Source: Stenotrophomonas indicatrix (GTDB lineage: Bacteria > Pseudomonadota > Gammaproteobacteria > Xanthomonadales > Xanthomonadaceae). From it: 64,000 nt of DNA. A program made the position numbers and the translations under genes. Location of the stretch: assembly GCA_041545745.1 (NCBI GenBank), contig CP168152.1, positions 990,001-1,054,000 on the forward strand, read 5' to 3'. Each line of letters begins with the position of its first letter. Within the stretch, counting starts at the first letter, position 1. The notes below the pieces were generated by a model. That model worked only from the letters and a program-made list of their open reading frames with translations, had not been told where the DNA came from and did not search any database. This document shows positions 18,426 through 27,218 of this stretch, one piece after another.

Positions 18426-19307
18426 ATGAAACCCAATTCCAGTATCTCGTTCGAAGGCCAGGTGGGTCTGGTGACCGGTGCCGCCGGCGGCCTCGGCCTG
18501 GCCTACAGCCGCCTGCTGGCCCAGCGTGGCGCGCACGTGGTGATGCATGACGTGGGCGCCGCAACGGACGGCACGGGTACCGATCCGCAGCGCATCGCCC
18601 AAGCGGTGGCAGCACTGCATGCCCAGGGCCTGCCGGTCGAAGCCGCCAGCGGCCCCATCAACCAGCGCAATGGTTGCCATGCGCTCGTGCAGGACATTCT
18701 GCGGCGCCACGGTCGCCTGGACTTCATCATCCACAACGCCGGCTGGGTGGCCTATGCCGGTATCGAAGTGGTGGAAGACGATGCGCTGGAGCAGATGCTG
18801 TGCTTGGCGGCGAAGACACCGCTGTGGCTGGCACAGGCGGCATGGCCTGCGATGCGTGCTGCTGGCGGCGGCCGCATCGTGCTGACCACCTCCGATCGCG
18901 CGCTGTACCCGCAGTATGCGCAGCGAGGCCTATGCGGCTACGCGATGGCCAAGCTGGCTGCGCAGGGATTGGTCAATGTGCTGGCCTTGGAAGGTGCCGA
19001 ACACGGCATCGTCGTCAACGCGGTATCGCCGGTGGCCAAGACCCGCATGTGGGGTATCGAGGGGGAGCCGGATGAACTGCATCCAGAGGCGGTCGCGCCC
19101 GGGGTCGCCTTCCTTGCTTCCACGCGTTGCCGGCAGGGTGGCTGGACCCTGCGGGCCAGCAACGGCCAGTTCCATGCATTGCGATTGCAGGAAGCCGAAC
19201 ACGTGACCTATCCGCGCGACCTGCATGCGGTGGCAGCGGACAGCATCGAATCGGTGGCCTTGCAGTGGCCGGTCATTGCACGACCGAGTGTCGACGCGCG
19301 CGGTTGA
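18426..19307 (+). CDS. Short-chain dehydrogenase/reductase
   Basis: A 293-residue SDR with the cofactor motif TGAAGGLGLAYS near residues 17-28, the NAG motif (HNAGWVAY) and the catalytic YAMAK (Tyr-x-x-x-Lys) preceded by TTSDRALY. The fold and the long C-terminus resemble proteins related to the multifunctional beta-oxidation type (FabG-like) dehydrogenases. AGGAGG lies 24 bases before ATG 18426 and directly against an ATG at 18402, so the true start may be 18402, adding eight residues. It follows the EamA gene by under 100 bases. Confidence 0.78.
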   Translation: MKPNSSISFEGQVGLVTGAAGGLGLAYSRLLAQRGAHVVMHDVGAATDGTGTDPQRIAQAVAALHAQGLPVEAASGPINQRNGCHALVQDILRRHGRLDFIIHNAGWVAYAGIEVVEDDALEQMLCLAAKTPLWLAQAAWPAMRAAGGGRIVLTTSDRALYPQYAQRGLCGYAMAKLAAQGLVNVLALEGAEHGIVVNAVSPVAKTRMWGIEGEPDELHPEAVAPGVAFLASTRCRQGGWTLRASNGQFHALRLQEAEHVTYPRDLHAVAADSIESVALQWPVIARPSVDARG

Positions 19308-19346
19308 ACGCGTACCCTAGGCGGGTCTCCACCTGCCTGCGATGAA

Positions 19347-20234
19347 ATGATCGATCTGCGCCTGCTCCGCCAGTTCGTGGCGGTGGCCGAAGAACTGCAC
19401 TTCCATCGCGCTGCTGCACGCCTGCACATGTCGCAGCCGCCATTGACGGCGGCGATGCGGCGCCTGGAAGACGAGGTGGGTACCGGGCTGATCGTACGCG
19501 GCAACCGCACGCTGGGCCTGACCGCGGCGGGGCAGACACTGCTGGTGGAGGCGCGCGCGACGCTGCAACAGGCCGAACAGGCGCTGCAGCGCACGCGCGA
19601 ATCGGCGGCAGGGCAGACCGGCAGCCTGCGCCTAGGCTATGTCGGCAGCGCACTCTACGGGCGCCTGCCGGCGCTGATCCGCCAGTTCCGTCATGCGTTT
19701 GCGCAGGTGCAGCTGCATCTGCACGAAGCCACCTCGCGGCAGCAGCAACAGTGGCTGCGCGAAGGGCGCATCGACCTCGGCATCCTGATTCCACCGATCA
19801 TTTCCGCAGAGCTGCATCTGCAGGCGTTCGACCATGATCGACTGGCCATTGCCCTGCCGCGCGCGCATCGGTTGGCCGCACAGCAACGGCTGGACGTCGC
19901 CGCCCTGGTGGACGAGTCGTTCGTTTCATGGCCCTCTGCTGAAGGTATCGGCTTCCATGCGCAGGTGCTGGGCCTGTGTACCGCTGCCGGCTTCACGCCA
20001 CGGGTCGTGCAGGAAGCGCAGGGCATGCACGCAGTGCTGTCGCTGGTGGCCGTGGAAGCGGGCGTGGCAATCGTGCCAGCAAGCATGACCGGGTTCCGTC
20101 CCGAAGAAATCGTCTATCGGCCACTGGACGGCGGCAACGCTGCGTTCGAACTGAAGTTCTGCATGCGCCCGGAATCGCCGACGCCGGTGCTGCAGAATTT
20201 TCTGGCGATGGCAGCACAACCAGTACTGTCGTGA
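19347..20234 (+). CDS. LysR-family transcriptional regulator
   Basis: A 295-residue regulator with the N-terminal winged helix-turn-helix (LRQFVAVAEELHFHRAAARLHMSQPPLTAAMRRLEDEVG, residues 5-43), a linker helix and a periplasmic-binding-protein-like effector domain starting at GSLRLGYVGSALYG. The SQPPL recognition helix is close to that of BenM/CbbR relatives. It lies 39 bases after the SDR on the same strand, so the SDR may be its target or operon partner. The effector is unknown. Confidence 0.88.
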   Translation: MIDLRLLRQFVAVAEELHFHRAAARLHMSQPPLTAAMRRLEDEVGTGLIVRGNRTLGLTAAGQTLLVEARATLQQAEQALQRTRESAAGQTGSLRLGYVGSALYGRLPALIRQFRHAFAQVQLHLHEATSRQQQQWLREGRIDLGILIPPIISAELHLQAFDHDRLAIALPRAHRLAAQQRLDVAALVDESFVSWPSAEGIGFHAQVLGLCTAAGFTPRVVQEAQGMHAVLSLVAVEAGVAIVPASMTGFRPEEIVYRPLDGGNAAFELKFCMRPESPTPVLQNFLAMAAQPVLS

Positions 20235-20697
20235 TTGCCGGCCGAGCTTCCGTGCTGCACGCGCGGGTAGGACAGCGGCCGGCGTCGTGTGCGCCTCTGG
20301 AATGTGATTCGGCCCGCAGTTCCATGCTGGGAATCGTGTCCGCAGCACGCCTGATGCACAGGCGCGGATAACCCCTACATACCGCCTCGCCGACAGCGAC
20401 CAGCATGTCCCCGTCGGCCATCATCGGCCGACTGGGATTGGCGTCCCATAATCAACTCTGGCACGTGATCGGCAGGCGCACGGATGGCGCCTTCGGATCT
20501 CGTGACCCGCTGTCCGTGGTGGGCGATGTGTGGGGATCGCAATGATCCGCCGGTCAGTCCCAGAGTTGTCCGGTACGCCAACCCGCATCGCCCGCCGCCT
20601 GTTCGTGGTCAGCCACGAATGCGCTGATGGCGCTTGCCTCGGGGGTGGCAATGCGCGTCGTGCATGGGGAGCGGCGGCGGGCGGTGCACCTGTCTGC
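20235..20697. other. 463-bp gap without a supportable gene
   Basis: Between two LysR genes that converge on this gap I find no frame with both a start and a recognisable product. Small palindromes are present: GTCGGCC/GGCCGAC at 20413-20432 and GGATC/GATCC at 20534-20548. A minus-strand frame ending near 20555 (tail VADHEQAAGDAGWRTGQLWD) looks protein-like but has no usable start codon, so it could be a gene remnant. Confidence 0.5.
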
Positions 20698-21594
20698 TCA
20701 ACGGGGACGGGTGAACAGATGTTCGGCCATGTAATCGATGAACACCCGCAGGCGCGCGCTGGGGTGACGATTGCCGGGCCAGAGCAGTGAGAATTGCCCG
20801 CACTGCGGCTCCATCATCGGCAACACCTGCTGCAACCGGCCATCGGCCAGTGCTTCGGCCGCCAGGAAGTCGGGCATCCAGGCGACGCCCATGGCGCCGA
20901 TTGCAGCGGCCAGCAGCGCTTCCATGTTGTTGCAGGTCATCGCCGTCGCCAGAGCGGCGCCGGCGTCGCCATCGACGCCGGGCAGGCTCCAGGGCTGCAG
21001 CGTGCCGGTGGTCGGGAAGCGGAAACGCACCGCCTGCAGCGGACGCAGTTCCGGCAGCGACTGCGGCCAGCCGTGTGTTCGCAGGTAGGCCGGCGCAGCG
21101 CACAGCACGAAATGGAAGCTGCCGAGGCGCCGCGACATCAGGCTGGAGTCGGCCAGTTCACCGCTGCGTATCACCGCATCCAGTCCTTCGCTCACTACAT
21201 CAACGAGCCGGTCATTGAAATCAAGTTCCAACTGCACCTGCGGGTAACGCTGCTGGAAGTCGGGCAGCACCGGCAGCAGAAAACGGTAGCCGATGGTGGG
21301 CAGGCCAATCCGCAGTAGGCCACGCGGAGCGAATTGGCGTTGCGCAAGATCAGCCTGGGCCTCGGACAGTTCATCCAATGCCCGGCGGCAGCGCTGCAGC
21401 AGCAGGTCACCTTCGTCGGTAAGGTGCATGCGGCGCGTGGTGCGGTGGAACAGTCGCGTACCCAGGTCCTGCTCCAGGCGGGCGATCCGCTTGCCCACTG
21501 CCGAAGCGGACAGTCCCAGCATGCGCGCGGCGCCGACAATGCTGCCGGCCTCGGCGGCGCGGACGAAGGCGAGCAGTGCGGAAATCGAGTCCAT
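20698..21594 (-). CDS. LysR-family transcriptional regulator
   Basis: A 298-residue LysR protein: HTH at SISALLAFVRAAEAGSIVGAARMLGLSASAVGKRIARLEQ (residues 3-42), then the effector domain from GLLRIGLPTIGYRFLLPVL. It belongs to the large CrgA/DsdC-like subgroup. I took ATG 21594 (MDSISALL) over 21615 as this is the usual LysR start. It is divergent from an MFS pump with a 106-bp shared promoter gap, the normal layout for a LysR regulator and its target. Confidence 0.88.
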   Translation of the reverse strand: MDSISALLAFVRAAEAGSIVGAARMLGLSASAVGKRIARLEQDLGTRLFHRTTRRMHLTDEGDLLLQRCRRALDELSEAQADLAQRQFAPRGLLRIGLPTIGYRFLLPVLPDFQQRYPQVQLELDFNDRLVDVVSEGLDAVIRSGELADSSLMSRRLGSFHFVLCAAPAYLRTHGWPQSLPELRPLQAVRFRFPTTGTLQPWSLPGVDGDAGAALATAMTCNNMEALLAAAIGAMGVAWMPDFLAAEALADGRLQQVLPMMEPQCGQFSLLWPGNRHPSARLRVFIDYMAEHLFTRPR

Positions 21595-21700
21595 GGCGGA
21601 ATGATTGCGGAACATGTGGCCGTAATCAAATGCCTTTGAGTCTGTTTTTCTCGGATCGCAGCCTGGCCATCATCAATGGTCCCGTTTGCAGGAGACCCCG

Positions 21701-23215
21701 ATGGCCCGTTTCTTGATGGAATCCCAGCCCGTACAACGGCGTTGGGCGTTGGTGTCGGTGTGTCTGGCAGCGCTCGCGTTGCCATTGTCGTTCTCGGCCG
21801 GCGCTGTCGCGGTGCCGGTGTTGGCCGTCCAGTTGGCCAGTTCGCCCGCTTCGCTGGCCTGGGTAACCAACGCCTTCATGCTCAGCTTCGGCAGCCTGCT
21901 GCTGGCGGCAGGAGGACTGGCGGACCGCTATGGGCGGCGCCGGTTGTTCCTGCTGGGCAGCGGTGGCTTCGCGTTGGCGACGTTCTTCGTCTGCATGGCG
22001 CCGGATATGTTCTGGCTGGACCTGGCGCGCGGTCTGCAAGGCGTGGGCGCTGCTGCAGCATTGGCGTCGGGCAGCGCGGCGTTGGCGCAGGCGTGGCACG
22101 GCCAGGCCCGGACGCGTGTGTTTGCTTTGCTGGGCACGACCTTCGGCGCCGGCTTGGCGCTGGGGCCGCTGCTTGCGGGCGCGTTGCTTGAGGCGTTGGG
22201 CTGGCGAAGCGTGTTTGCCGCCGGCGGTGTACTGGCTCTGCTGGCGTGCGTGCTGGCAGCGCGCGTGTTGCCGGAGAGCCGCGGTCGGGCCGGGCTGCTG
22301 GACGTGTCGGGCATGCTGGCTTTCAGCCTGATGCTGAGCATGTTGACCCTGGCGCTGTTGTGGCTGGGCGAATTCGGCCTGCACGCAGCGCGGGTGTGGT
22401 GGGCATCGCTGGCGACCCTGCTGCTGGCGGCATCGTTCGTGCTGATCGAACGTAGGAAGACGGCGCCGTTGCTGGATCTTTCGCTGTTCGCACAGCGGGC
22501 ATTCGTCGGAGTGCAGCTGCTGCCGGTGGCAACCTGCTTCGGTTATGTGGTGCTGCTGGTGGTGCTGCCGCTGCAGTTGCTGGGCGTGCATGGCCAGGGT
22601 GTCGCCACCGTCGGCGTGCAGATGCTGGCGCTGTCGGCGCCGATGCTGGTGCTGCCAGTGCTGGCTGCGCGCTGGGCCGGCCGGATGGGAAGCACGCGCC
22701 TGTGCGTGGCTGGGTTGCTGCTCTGCGCGCTGGGTCTGTACCTGCTGTCGCGGCAGGCGGTACATCCGCTGCCTGTGCAATGGATCCCGCCGCTGGTACT
22801 GATCGGTGCAGGCACCGCATTGCCTTGGGGGCTGATGGACGGGTTGTCGGTCAGTGTGGTGCCGGTGCAACGCGCGGGCATGGCGGCGGGGATCTTCGGC
22901 ACGGTACGGGTAGCGGGCGAGGGCATCGCACTGGCCGCGGTGACCGCACTGCTGGCGATGCTCATCGGCCACCGCCTGCCGGATGCATCCGCTCCGGCTC
23001 TGGGCAGGGCGGCGGCCTATCTGGCTACCGGCGCGCTGCATTCGGCCCAGTCGCTGCTGCCGGGATCAACGGCCCTGCAGTTGCAGCGCGCCAGCAGCGA
23101 GGCGCTGGCGCAACTGCTGCACGTGTTGTCAGCACTGACCGCTGGCAGTGCAGTGCTGCTGCATATGCTGCTGCGGCGGTCAACGGCCGTTGCCGAGCTC
23201 AGAACCGATAGCTGA
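21701..23215 (+). CDS. MFS transporter, DHA2 (14-TM) drug exporter type
   Basis: A 504-residue inner-membrane protein with about fourteen helices. The motif A-like loop GGLADRYGRRRLFLLG follows helix 2, and the motif C-like region FGAGLALGPLLAGALLEALGWRSVF lies in helix 5, the drug:H+ antiporter signature of the EmrB/QacA group. AGGAG precedes ATG 21701. The divergent LysR gene probably controls it. Its last 17 bases overlap the end of the convergent TonB receptor gene. Substrate is not readable from sequence. Confidence 0.88.
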   Translation: MARFLMESQPVQRRWALVSVCLAALALPLSFSAGAVAVPVLAVQLASSPASLAWVTNAFMLSFGSLLLAAGGLADRYGRRRLFLLGSGGFALATFFVCMAPDMFWLDLARGLQGVGAAAALASGSAALAQAWHGQARTRVFALLGTTFGAGLALGPLLAGALLEALGWRSVFAAGGVLALLACVLAARVLPESRGRAGLLDVSGMLAFSLMLSMLTLALLWLGEFGLHAARVWWASLATLLLAASFVLIERRKTAPLLDLSLFAQRAFVGVQLLPVATCFGYVVLLVVLPLQLLGVHGQGVATVGVQMLALSAPMLVLPVLAARWAGRMGSTRLCVAGLLLCALGLYLLSRQAVHPLPVQWIPPLVLIGAGTALPWGLMDGLSVSVVPVQRAGMAAGIFGTVRVAGEGIALAAVTALLAMLIGHRLPDASAPALGRAAAYLATGALHSAQSLLPGSTALQLQRASSEALAQLLHVLSALTAGSAVLLHMLLRRSTAVAELRTDS

Positions 23216-25292
23216 TGGTGCCGGTGACCACACGCGGGTAGCCGGCGAAACAATCGCCGAAGGTGCGGCACGGCGCGTAGTAACGCTTGTCGGTGAGGTT
23301 GGTGATGTTCAAGGCCCAGGTCCAGTTGGTTACCTGCACTTCCACCAGCGCATCGGCCAGGGTGTAGCTGGGGGTGATGACGCGGCCGCCGTTGCCCAGC
23401 GACACCGTGTTGCCGACATGGCGCACACCCAGGCCAAGTTTCATCCGCGCGGCGTCATCCAGCTGGAAGCCCTTGGACACCCAGGCGGAGGCCAGGTCCT
23501 GCGGGGTATCGTTCAGGCGTTCGCCCACTTCCAGTGCGAAGTTGCTGCGGCTGACCTCGGCTTCGTTGCGCGCCAAGGCTGCCGTGACGGTGAGGTCGTT
23601 GGCGAACTGGAACTGGCCTTCCAGCTCCACGCCCTTGGAACGGATCTGGCCGGTCTGCACCACGTTCAGCACGTTGTCCGGGTCGTTGGTCTGGCGGTTG
23701 GTCTCGGTGATGCGGTAGGCGGCCAGGGTCAACAGCATGTTGCGGGCCGGCTGCCATTTGATGCCGCCTTCGGCCTGGCGTCCGCGCATTGGCTTGAATG
23801 TACTGCCGAACAGATCCTGGCCGGACACCGGCAGGAACGATTCGCTGTAGCTCAGGTATGGCGACACGCCGCCGCCGAGCTCACCGATCAGGCCGGCACG
23901 GTAGGTGGTGGCATTGTCGGTCTGGCTGGGCTGGCCTTCGGTCTTTGAACGAGCATGGTCGCGACGCGCCCCCAGCACCAGCGACACGCGATCGGCCCAG
24001 CGGATCTGGTCCTGCACATACACGCCCAGCTGGGAAGACTCCTGGTCCGGCTGGCGCTCCCAGCCACGTACCGTCGGGGCGATCGATACCGGCGCGTAGA
24101 CGTCGATGGGCGTGCCGGTGGCATCCAGCCGCTGCAGCTGCTCCTTGTACTGGCTGTAGTCCACGCCGGCCAGCAGCAGATGCTGGAAGGCGCCGGTGGC
24201 GAAGTCGAACTGCACCGCGTTGTCGGCGCTGAGCACCTGGATGTCCGGCTGCGTGCCGTAGGCGGTTCGGTTGACTACGCGCCGGTCGGCATCGATGAAG
24301 GGGTTTTCCGGGTTGCTGTAGCTGTCCACATACAACTGCTGCAGGGTGGTCTTGCCGTCGATGTAGCGCACCGCCGAGCGCAGGCTGACTGCATCGTTGA
24401 AGCGATGATCGAACAGGGCAGTCAGGCTGTACACGCGCGAATCGATGCGGTCGAAACCGGCATCGCCGATGAAGGTGGTCGGATCCAGGCGGCGACCGGG
24501 CGCTGCGTGCAGGGTGGCGGCCAGCGGCAGGAACTGCTGGCTGGAGCCGGTCTTGTCGTGCTGGTAGCTGGCCAGCAGGGTCAACGTACTGCGTTCGCCG
24601 CGCCAGCTGATCGATGGCGCCAGATAGACGCGGTCGTCCTTGAGGACATCGGTCTGCATGTTCGATTCGCGGACCAGACCGACAATACGCCCGGCAACCG
24701 TGCCCTCGTCATTCAAGGCACTGCCGATGTCGCCCTGCAGCTGCCGGCGATCGAAGCTGCCCAGCTGCAGGCCGACGTCACCGCGGGCGGCGCCGAAGGT
24801 CGGGCGCTTGCTCATCGCGTTGATGATGCCGCCGGTGGCACCCGCGCCGTACAGCACCGACGACGGGCCGCGCAGCACTTCCACCCGTTCCAGGCCATAT
24901 ACCTCCGGGCGCGCCAACGGGCTGAAACCGTAGCTGCGGCGCAGGCCATCCTGATACTGCACCGGGTCCAGGCCGCGTACCGAACTGGCGTCATTACGAG
25001 TGTCCAGGCCCCAGGCGTCGGCGGTGACGCCGGCGCTGTAGCGCAGCACTTCCTGCAGGTTGTGTGCGCCGCGATCAGTGAACAACTGCCGGGTGACCAC
25101 ACTGATCGCCTGCGGCGTCTCGGTCAGGGCGGTGTCGGTCTTGGTCGCGGTGCTGGCGCGCTCGGCCACCACGGTCACCTTGTCCAGGGTCCGGGCCGCA
25201 GTGCCGTCCTGGGCCTGGGCGATGGCCGACGCCAGCAGGGTGGGCAGGAACAGCGTGTACAGCAGCGGGCGGCGCGACGGCAGGGCGGGCAT
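23199..25292 (-). CDS. TonB-dependent siderophore receptor
   Basis: A 697-residue outer-membrane receptor: signal peptide ending near AIAQAQD, TonB box-like DKVTVVAE, a plug with LERVEVLRGPSSVLYGAGATGGIINAMSKRP, and a barrel ending GTISYRF. The late CRTFGDC pair followed by GYPRVV is typical of FhuA/FpvA-like ferric-siderophore receptors. A Fur-box-like site lies about 55 bases upstream, so iron-repressed expression is likely. The gene stands alone and converges with the MFS gene, overlapping it by 17 bases. The siderophore is unknown. Confidence 0.9.
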   Translation of the reverse strand: MPALPSRRPLLYTLFLPTLLASAIAQAQDGTAARTLDKVTVVAERASTATKTDTALTETPQAISVVTRQLFTDRGAHNLQEVLRYSAGVTADAWGLDTRNDASSVRGLDPVQYQDGLRRSYGFSPLARPEVYGLERVEVLRGPSSVLYGAGATGGIINAMSKRPTFGAARGDVGLQLGSFDRRQLQGDIGSALNDEGTVAGRIVGLVRESNMQTDVLKDDRVYLAPSISWRGERSTLTLLASYQHDKTGSSQQFLPLAATLHAAPGRRLDPTTFIGDAGFDRIDSRVYSLTALFDHRFNDAVSLRSAVRYIDGKTTLQQLYVDSYSNPENPFIDADRRVVNRTAYGTQPDIQVLSADNAVQFDFATGAFQHLLLAGVDYSQYKEQLQRLDATGTPIDVYAPVSIAPTVRGWERQPDQESSQLGVYVQDQIRWADRVSLVLGARRDHARSKTEGQPSQTDNATTYRAGLIGELGGGVSPYLSYSESFLPVSGQDLFGSTFKPMRGRQAEGGIKWQPARNMLLTLAAYRITETNRQTNDPDNVLNVVQTGQIRSKGVELEGQFQFANDLTVTAALARNEAEVSRSNFALEVGERLNDTPQDLASAWVSKGFQLDDAARMKLGLGVRHVGNTVSLGNGGRVITPSYTLADALVEVQVTNWTWALNITNLTDKRYYAPCRTFGDCFAGYPRVVTGTISYRF

Positions 25293-25346
25293 GGTGAGGA
25301 ATCCGGCATGGGCAGTGACGGCGGATTATCCGGATGCACAGAGTCA

Positions 25347-25366
25347 AATACAAATGATTCCCAATT
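25347..25366 (-). promoter_or_regulatory. Candidate Fur box of the siderophore receptor
   Basis: On the minus strand the site reads AATTGGGAATCATTTGTATT. It contains the AATCATT core of Fur boxes and is AT-rich in a GC-rich setting. It lies 55-74 bases upstream of the receptor ATG, a typical position. The palindrome is imperfect. Confidence 0.5.
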
Positions 25367-25499
25367 ACATCGGGGTGTGGCCGGCACATGGGGGTCATGG
25401 GTATTGTGGGGTTGTCATCTGCCTGCCGCGGCGCCCTCACCCGGCCTTGGCCTGAGCATCGGTAGGGTAGAGCGTCCCCGTCCCCCACGGAGACCTGCC

Positions 25500-25673
25500 A
25501 TGTGGTTGCTTGACCGACTCAGGCCCCCACGCTCTGGGATGCCCGCCGAGACGCTGCCACCTGCAACGGACACGCCCGTGCGTCGAACGCCGTTGAAGCG
25601 TCCGTTGCGCGTCGGCCGGACCAGCATGGCGCCGTGGCAGAAGATCGCGCCGCCCCGGCGCAGCCGGCACTAA
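25500..25673 (+). CDS. Possible small Pro/Arg-rich protein, 57 aa
   Basis: ATG 25500 has a good ribosome site (CGGAGACC, 4-9 bases upstream) and opens a 57-codon frame, MWLLDRLRPPRSG through PPRRSRH, ending in TAA that overlaps the stop of the convergent GFA gene by four bases. The composition (many Pro and Arg, no hydrophobic core) is what chance frames in high-GC DNA also give. No family is recognised. Kept as a low-confidence call because of the ribosome site. Confidence 0.25.
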   Translation: MWLLDRLRPPRSGMPAETLPPATDTPVRRTPLKRPLRVGRTSMAPWQKIAPPRRSRH

Positions 25674-26074
25674 CCGGTACGGTCAGCGGGGTGGTTCACT
25701 CCGTCGTTGACCGGAATCGTTCCCAGCGCGAACGGATCGATGCCTTCCAGGCAGGCCACGTTGTAGCCGTACTGGTCCGGGTTGGAGCGGCGGCGGTGGT
25801 GCGTGTAGATGCCACAGATGCCGCAGAAGTAGTGCTCGGCCACGTGGGTATTGAACTGGTACAGGCGCAGATGGGTCTGGCCACGCACGATCTGCAGCCC
25901 CTCCCGTGCCACGCTGGCGGCGATGGCACCGCGGCGCCGGCACATCGAACAGTCGCAGCGGCGCGGGTCGACGATGCCCTCGGGCAGCTCCAGCAGCAGC
26001 TCGACCGTGCCGCAATGACAACTGGCCCGGTGCTGCGCCTGCACGGCGACGCCGGCCACGGTGGTGATGCCCAT
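25670..26074 (-). CDS. GFA/CENP-V family zinc protein
   Basis: A 134-residue protein of the glutathione-dependent formaldehyde-activating (GFA, Mss4-like fold) family. The zinc-binding cysteines are clear: CHCG near residue 19, CDCSMC near residue 40 and CGICG near residue 84. Family members bind zinc, and some bind glutathione adducts; formaldehyde detoxification is proven for few, so the function here is open. It is a single gene between the receptor and the DUF4105 unit. Confidence 0.85.
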   Translation of the reverse strand: MGITTVAGVAVQAQHRASCHCGTVELLLELPEGIVDPRRCDCSMCRRRGAIAASVAREGLQIVRGQTHLRLYQFNTHVAEHYFCGICGIYTHHRRRSNPDQYGYNVACLEGIDPFALGTIPVNDGVNHPADRTG

Positions 26075-26198
26075 CTCTGCTCCCTGTGCGCCCTTGGTGG
26101 GTGTCAGTATGGCCCCTGCCGGGGGCAGCCTGAACCGGTTGTAGATGTCGCCATGAGGCGGCTTGTGGCTAACTATGCCGCCCCGGGACCTCGACAGG

Positions 26199-27218
26199 AT
26201 GCCAGTGAAAGCCGCAGGACGATGGATGACAGGATGTGTGATGGTGTTGCTGGCGCTGTGGGTGGCCGGTCTGTTGACCTACCAGATGCCCGGGCCGGGC
26301 TGGCTGGGCGGCGCTGTGGCGTTGCTGTGGTTGCTGGCCGCCGCTTGGGCGGCCTGGCAGGTGGCGCGCGGCCGTGGCACGCGCAGGCTGTGGGCGGGCT
26401 TTGCCGGCGCTCTGGCCCTTGCGGGGCTGTGGTGGCTGCTGCTGACCCCGCGCCAGGACCGCGACTGGGCCGATGACGTGGCGCAGCGCCTGCACGTGGA
26501 ATCCTTCGATGGCCGCCACGTGGTGCTGGACAACGTGCGCGATTTCACCTGGCGCACCGAGACCGACTACGACGCGCGCTGGGTGCGCCGCAGCTACGAC
26601 CTCGACCAGCTGCGTTCGGCCGATCTGGTGCTGTCGTACTGGATGGGCCCGGCGATCGCCCACACCCTGATCTCGTTCGGATTCGAGGACGGGCGCCACC
26701 TGGTGTTCTCGCTGGAAATCCGCAAGGAGCGCGGTGAATCGTTCTCGGCGCTGGGCGGCTTCTTCCGCAAGTTCGAGATGACCCTGGTCGCCTCCGAGGA
26801 AACCGACATCATCCGCACCCGCACCAACGCGCGCGGCGAGGATGTCTACCTGTACCGCCTGCACGGCATGGACCGCAACCAGCTCAAGACCCTGTTCGCT
26901 GCCTACATCGACCAGGCACGCCAGCTTGATGCCAAGCCCGGCTTCTACAACACGCTGACCAGCAACTGCACCACGATCGTCTTCGATCTGGCGCGGCATA
27001 TCGCCCCGCGCCTGCCGCTGGACTACCGGCTGCTGGCCTCGGGCTACCTGGCCGAGTACGCGCAGGAGGTGGGCGCGCTCACGCCTGGCGTGCCGTACGC
27101 CGAACTGCATGCCAAGGGCCGCATCACCGAGCGCGCGCTGAAGATGGCCCCCGACGATGATTTCTCCACCGTGATCCGCCAGGGCATCCCCGGCACCGAG
27201 CAGGACCCGCCGCAATGA
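26199..27218 (+). CDS. DUF4105 (Lnb-like) membrane protein
   Basis: A 339-residue protein with three N-terminal hydrophobic segments (about residues 12-28, 32-50, 62-78) followed by a large DUF4105 domain. That domain is recognised by the FEDGRHLVFSLEIRKERGESFSALGGFFRKFEM stretch and by the NTLTSNCTTIVFDL motif, whose Cys resembles a papain-like nucleophile region. Related domains occur in the chaperone/N-terminal half of lacto-N-biosidases. ATG 26199 was preferred (basic N-terminus); 26226 and 26175 are alternatives. It overlaps the next gene by four bases. Confidence 0.75.
   Translation: MPVKAAGRWMTGCVMVLLALWVAGLLTYQMPGPGWLGGAVALLWLLAAAWAAWQVARGRGTRRLWAGFAGALALAGLWWLLLTPRQDRDWADDVAQRLHVESFDGRHVVLDNVRDFTWRTETDYDARWVRRSYDLDQLRSADLVLSYWMGPAIAHTLISFGFEDGRHLVFSLEIRKERGESFSALGGFFRKFEMTLVASEETDIIRTRTNARGEDVYLYRLHGMDRNQLKTLFAAYIDQARQLDAKPGFYNTLTSNCTTIVFDLARHIAPRLPLDYRLLASGYLAEYAQEVGALTPGVPYAELHAKGRITERALKMAPDDDFSTVIRQGIPGTEQDPPQ

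Noticed and set aside
20440..20697. Protein-like minus-strand tail (VADHEQAAGDAGWRTGQLWD)
   Set aside because: No start codon exists between the preceding stop and the tail, so at most it is a remnant.
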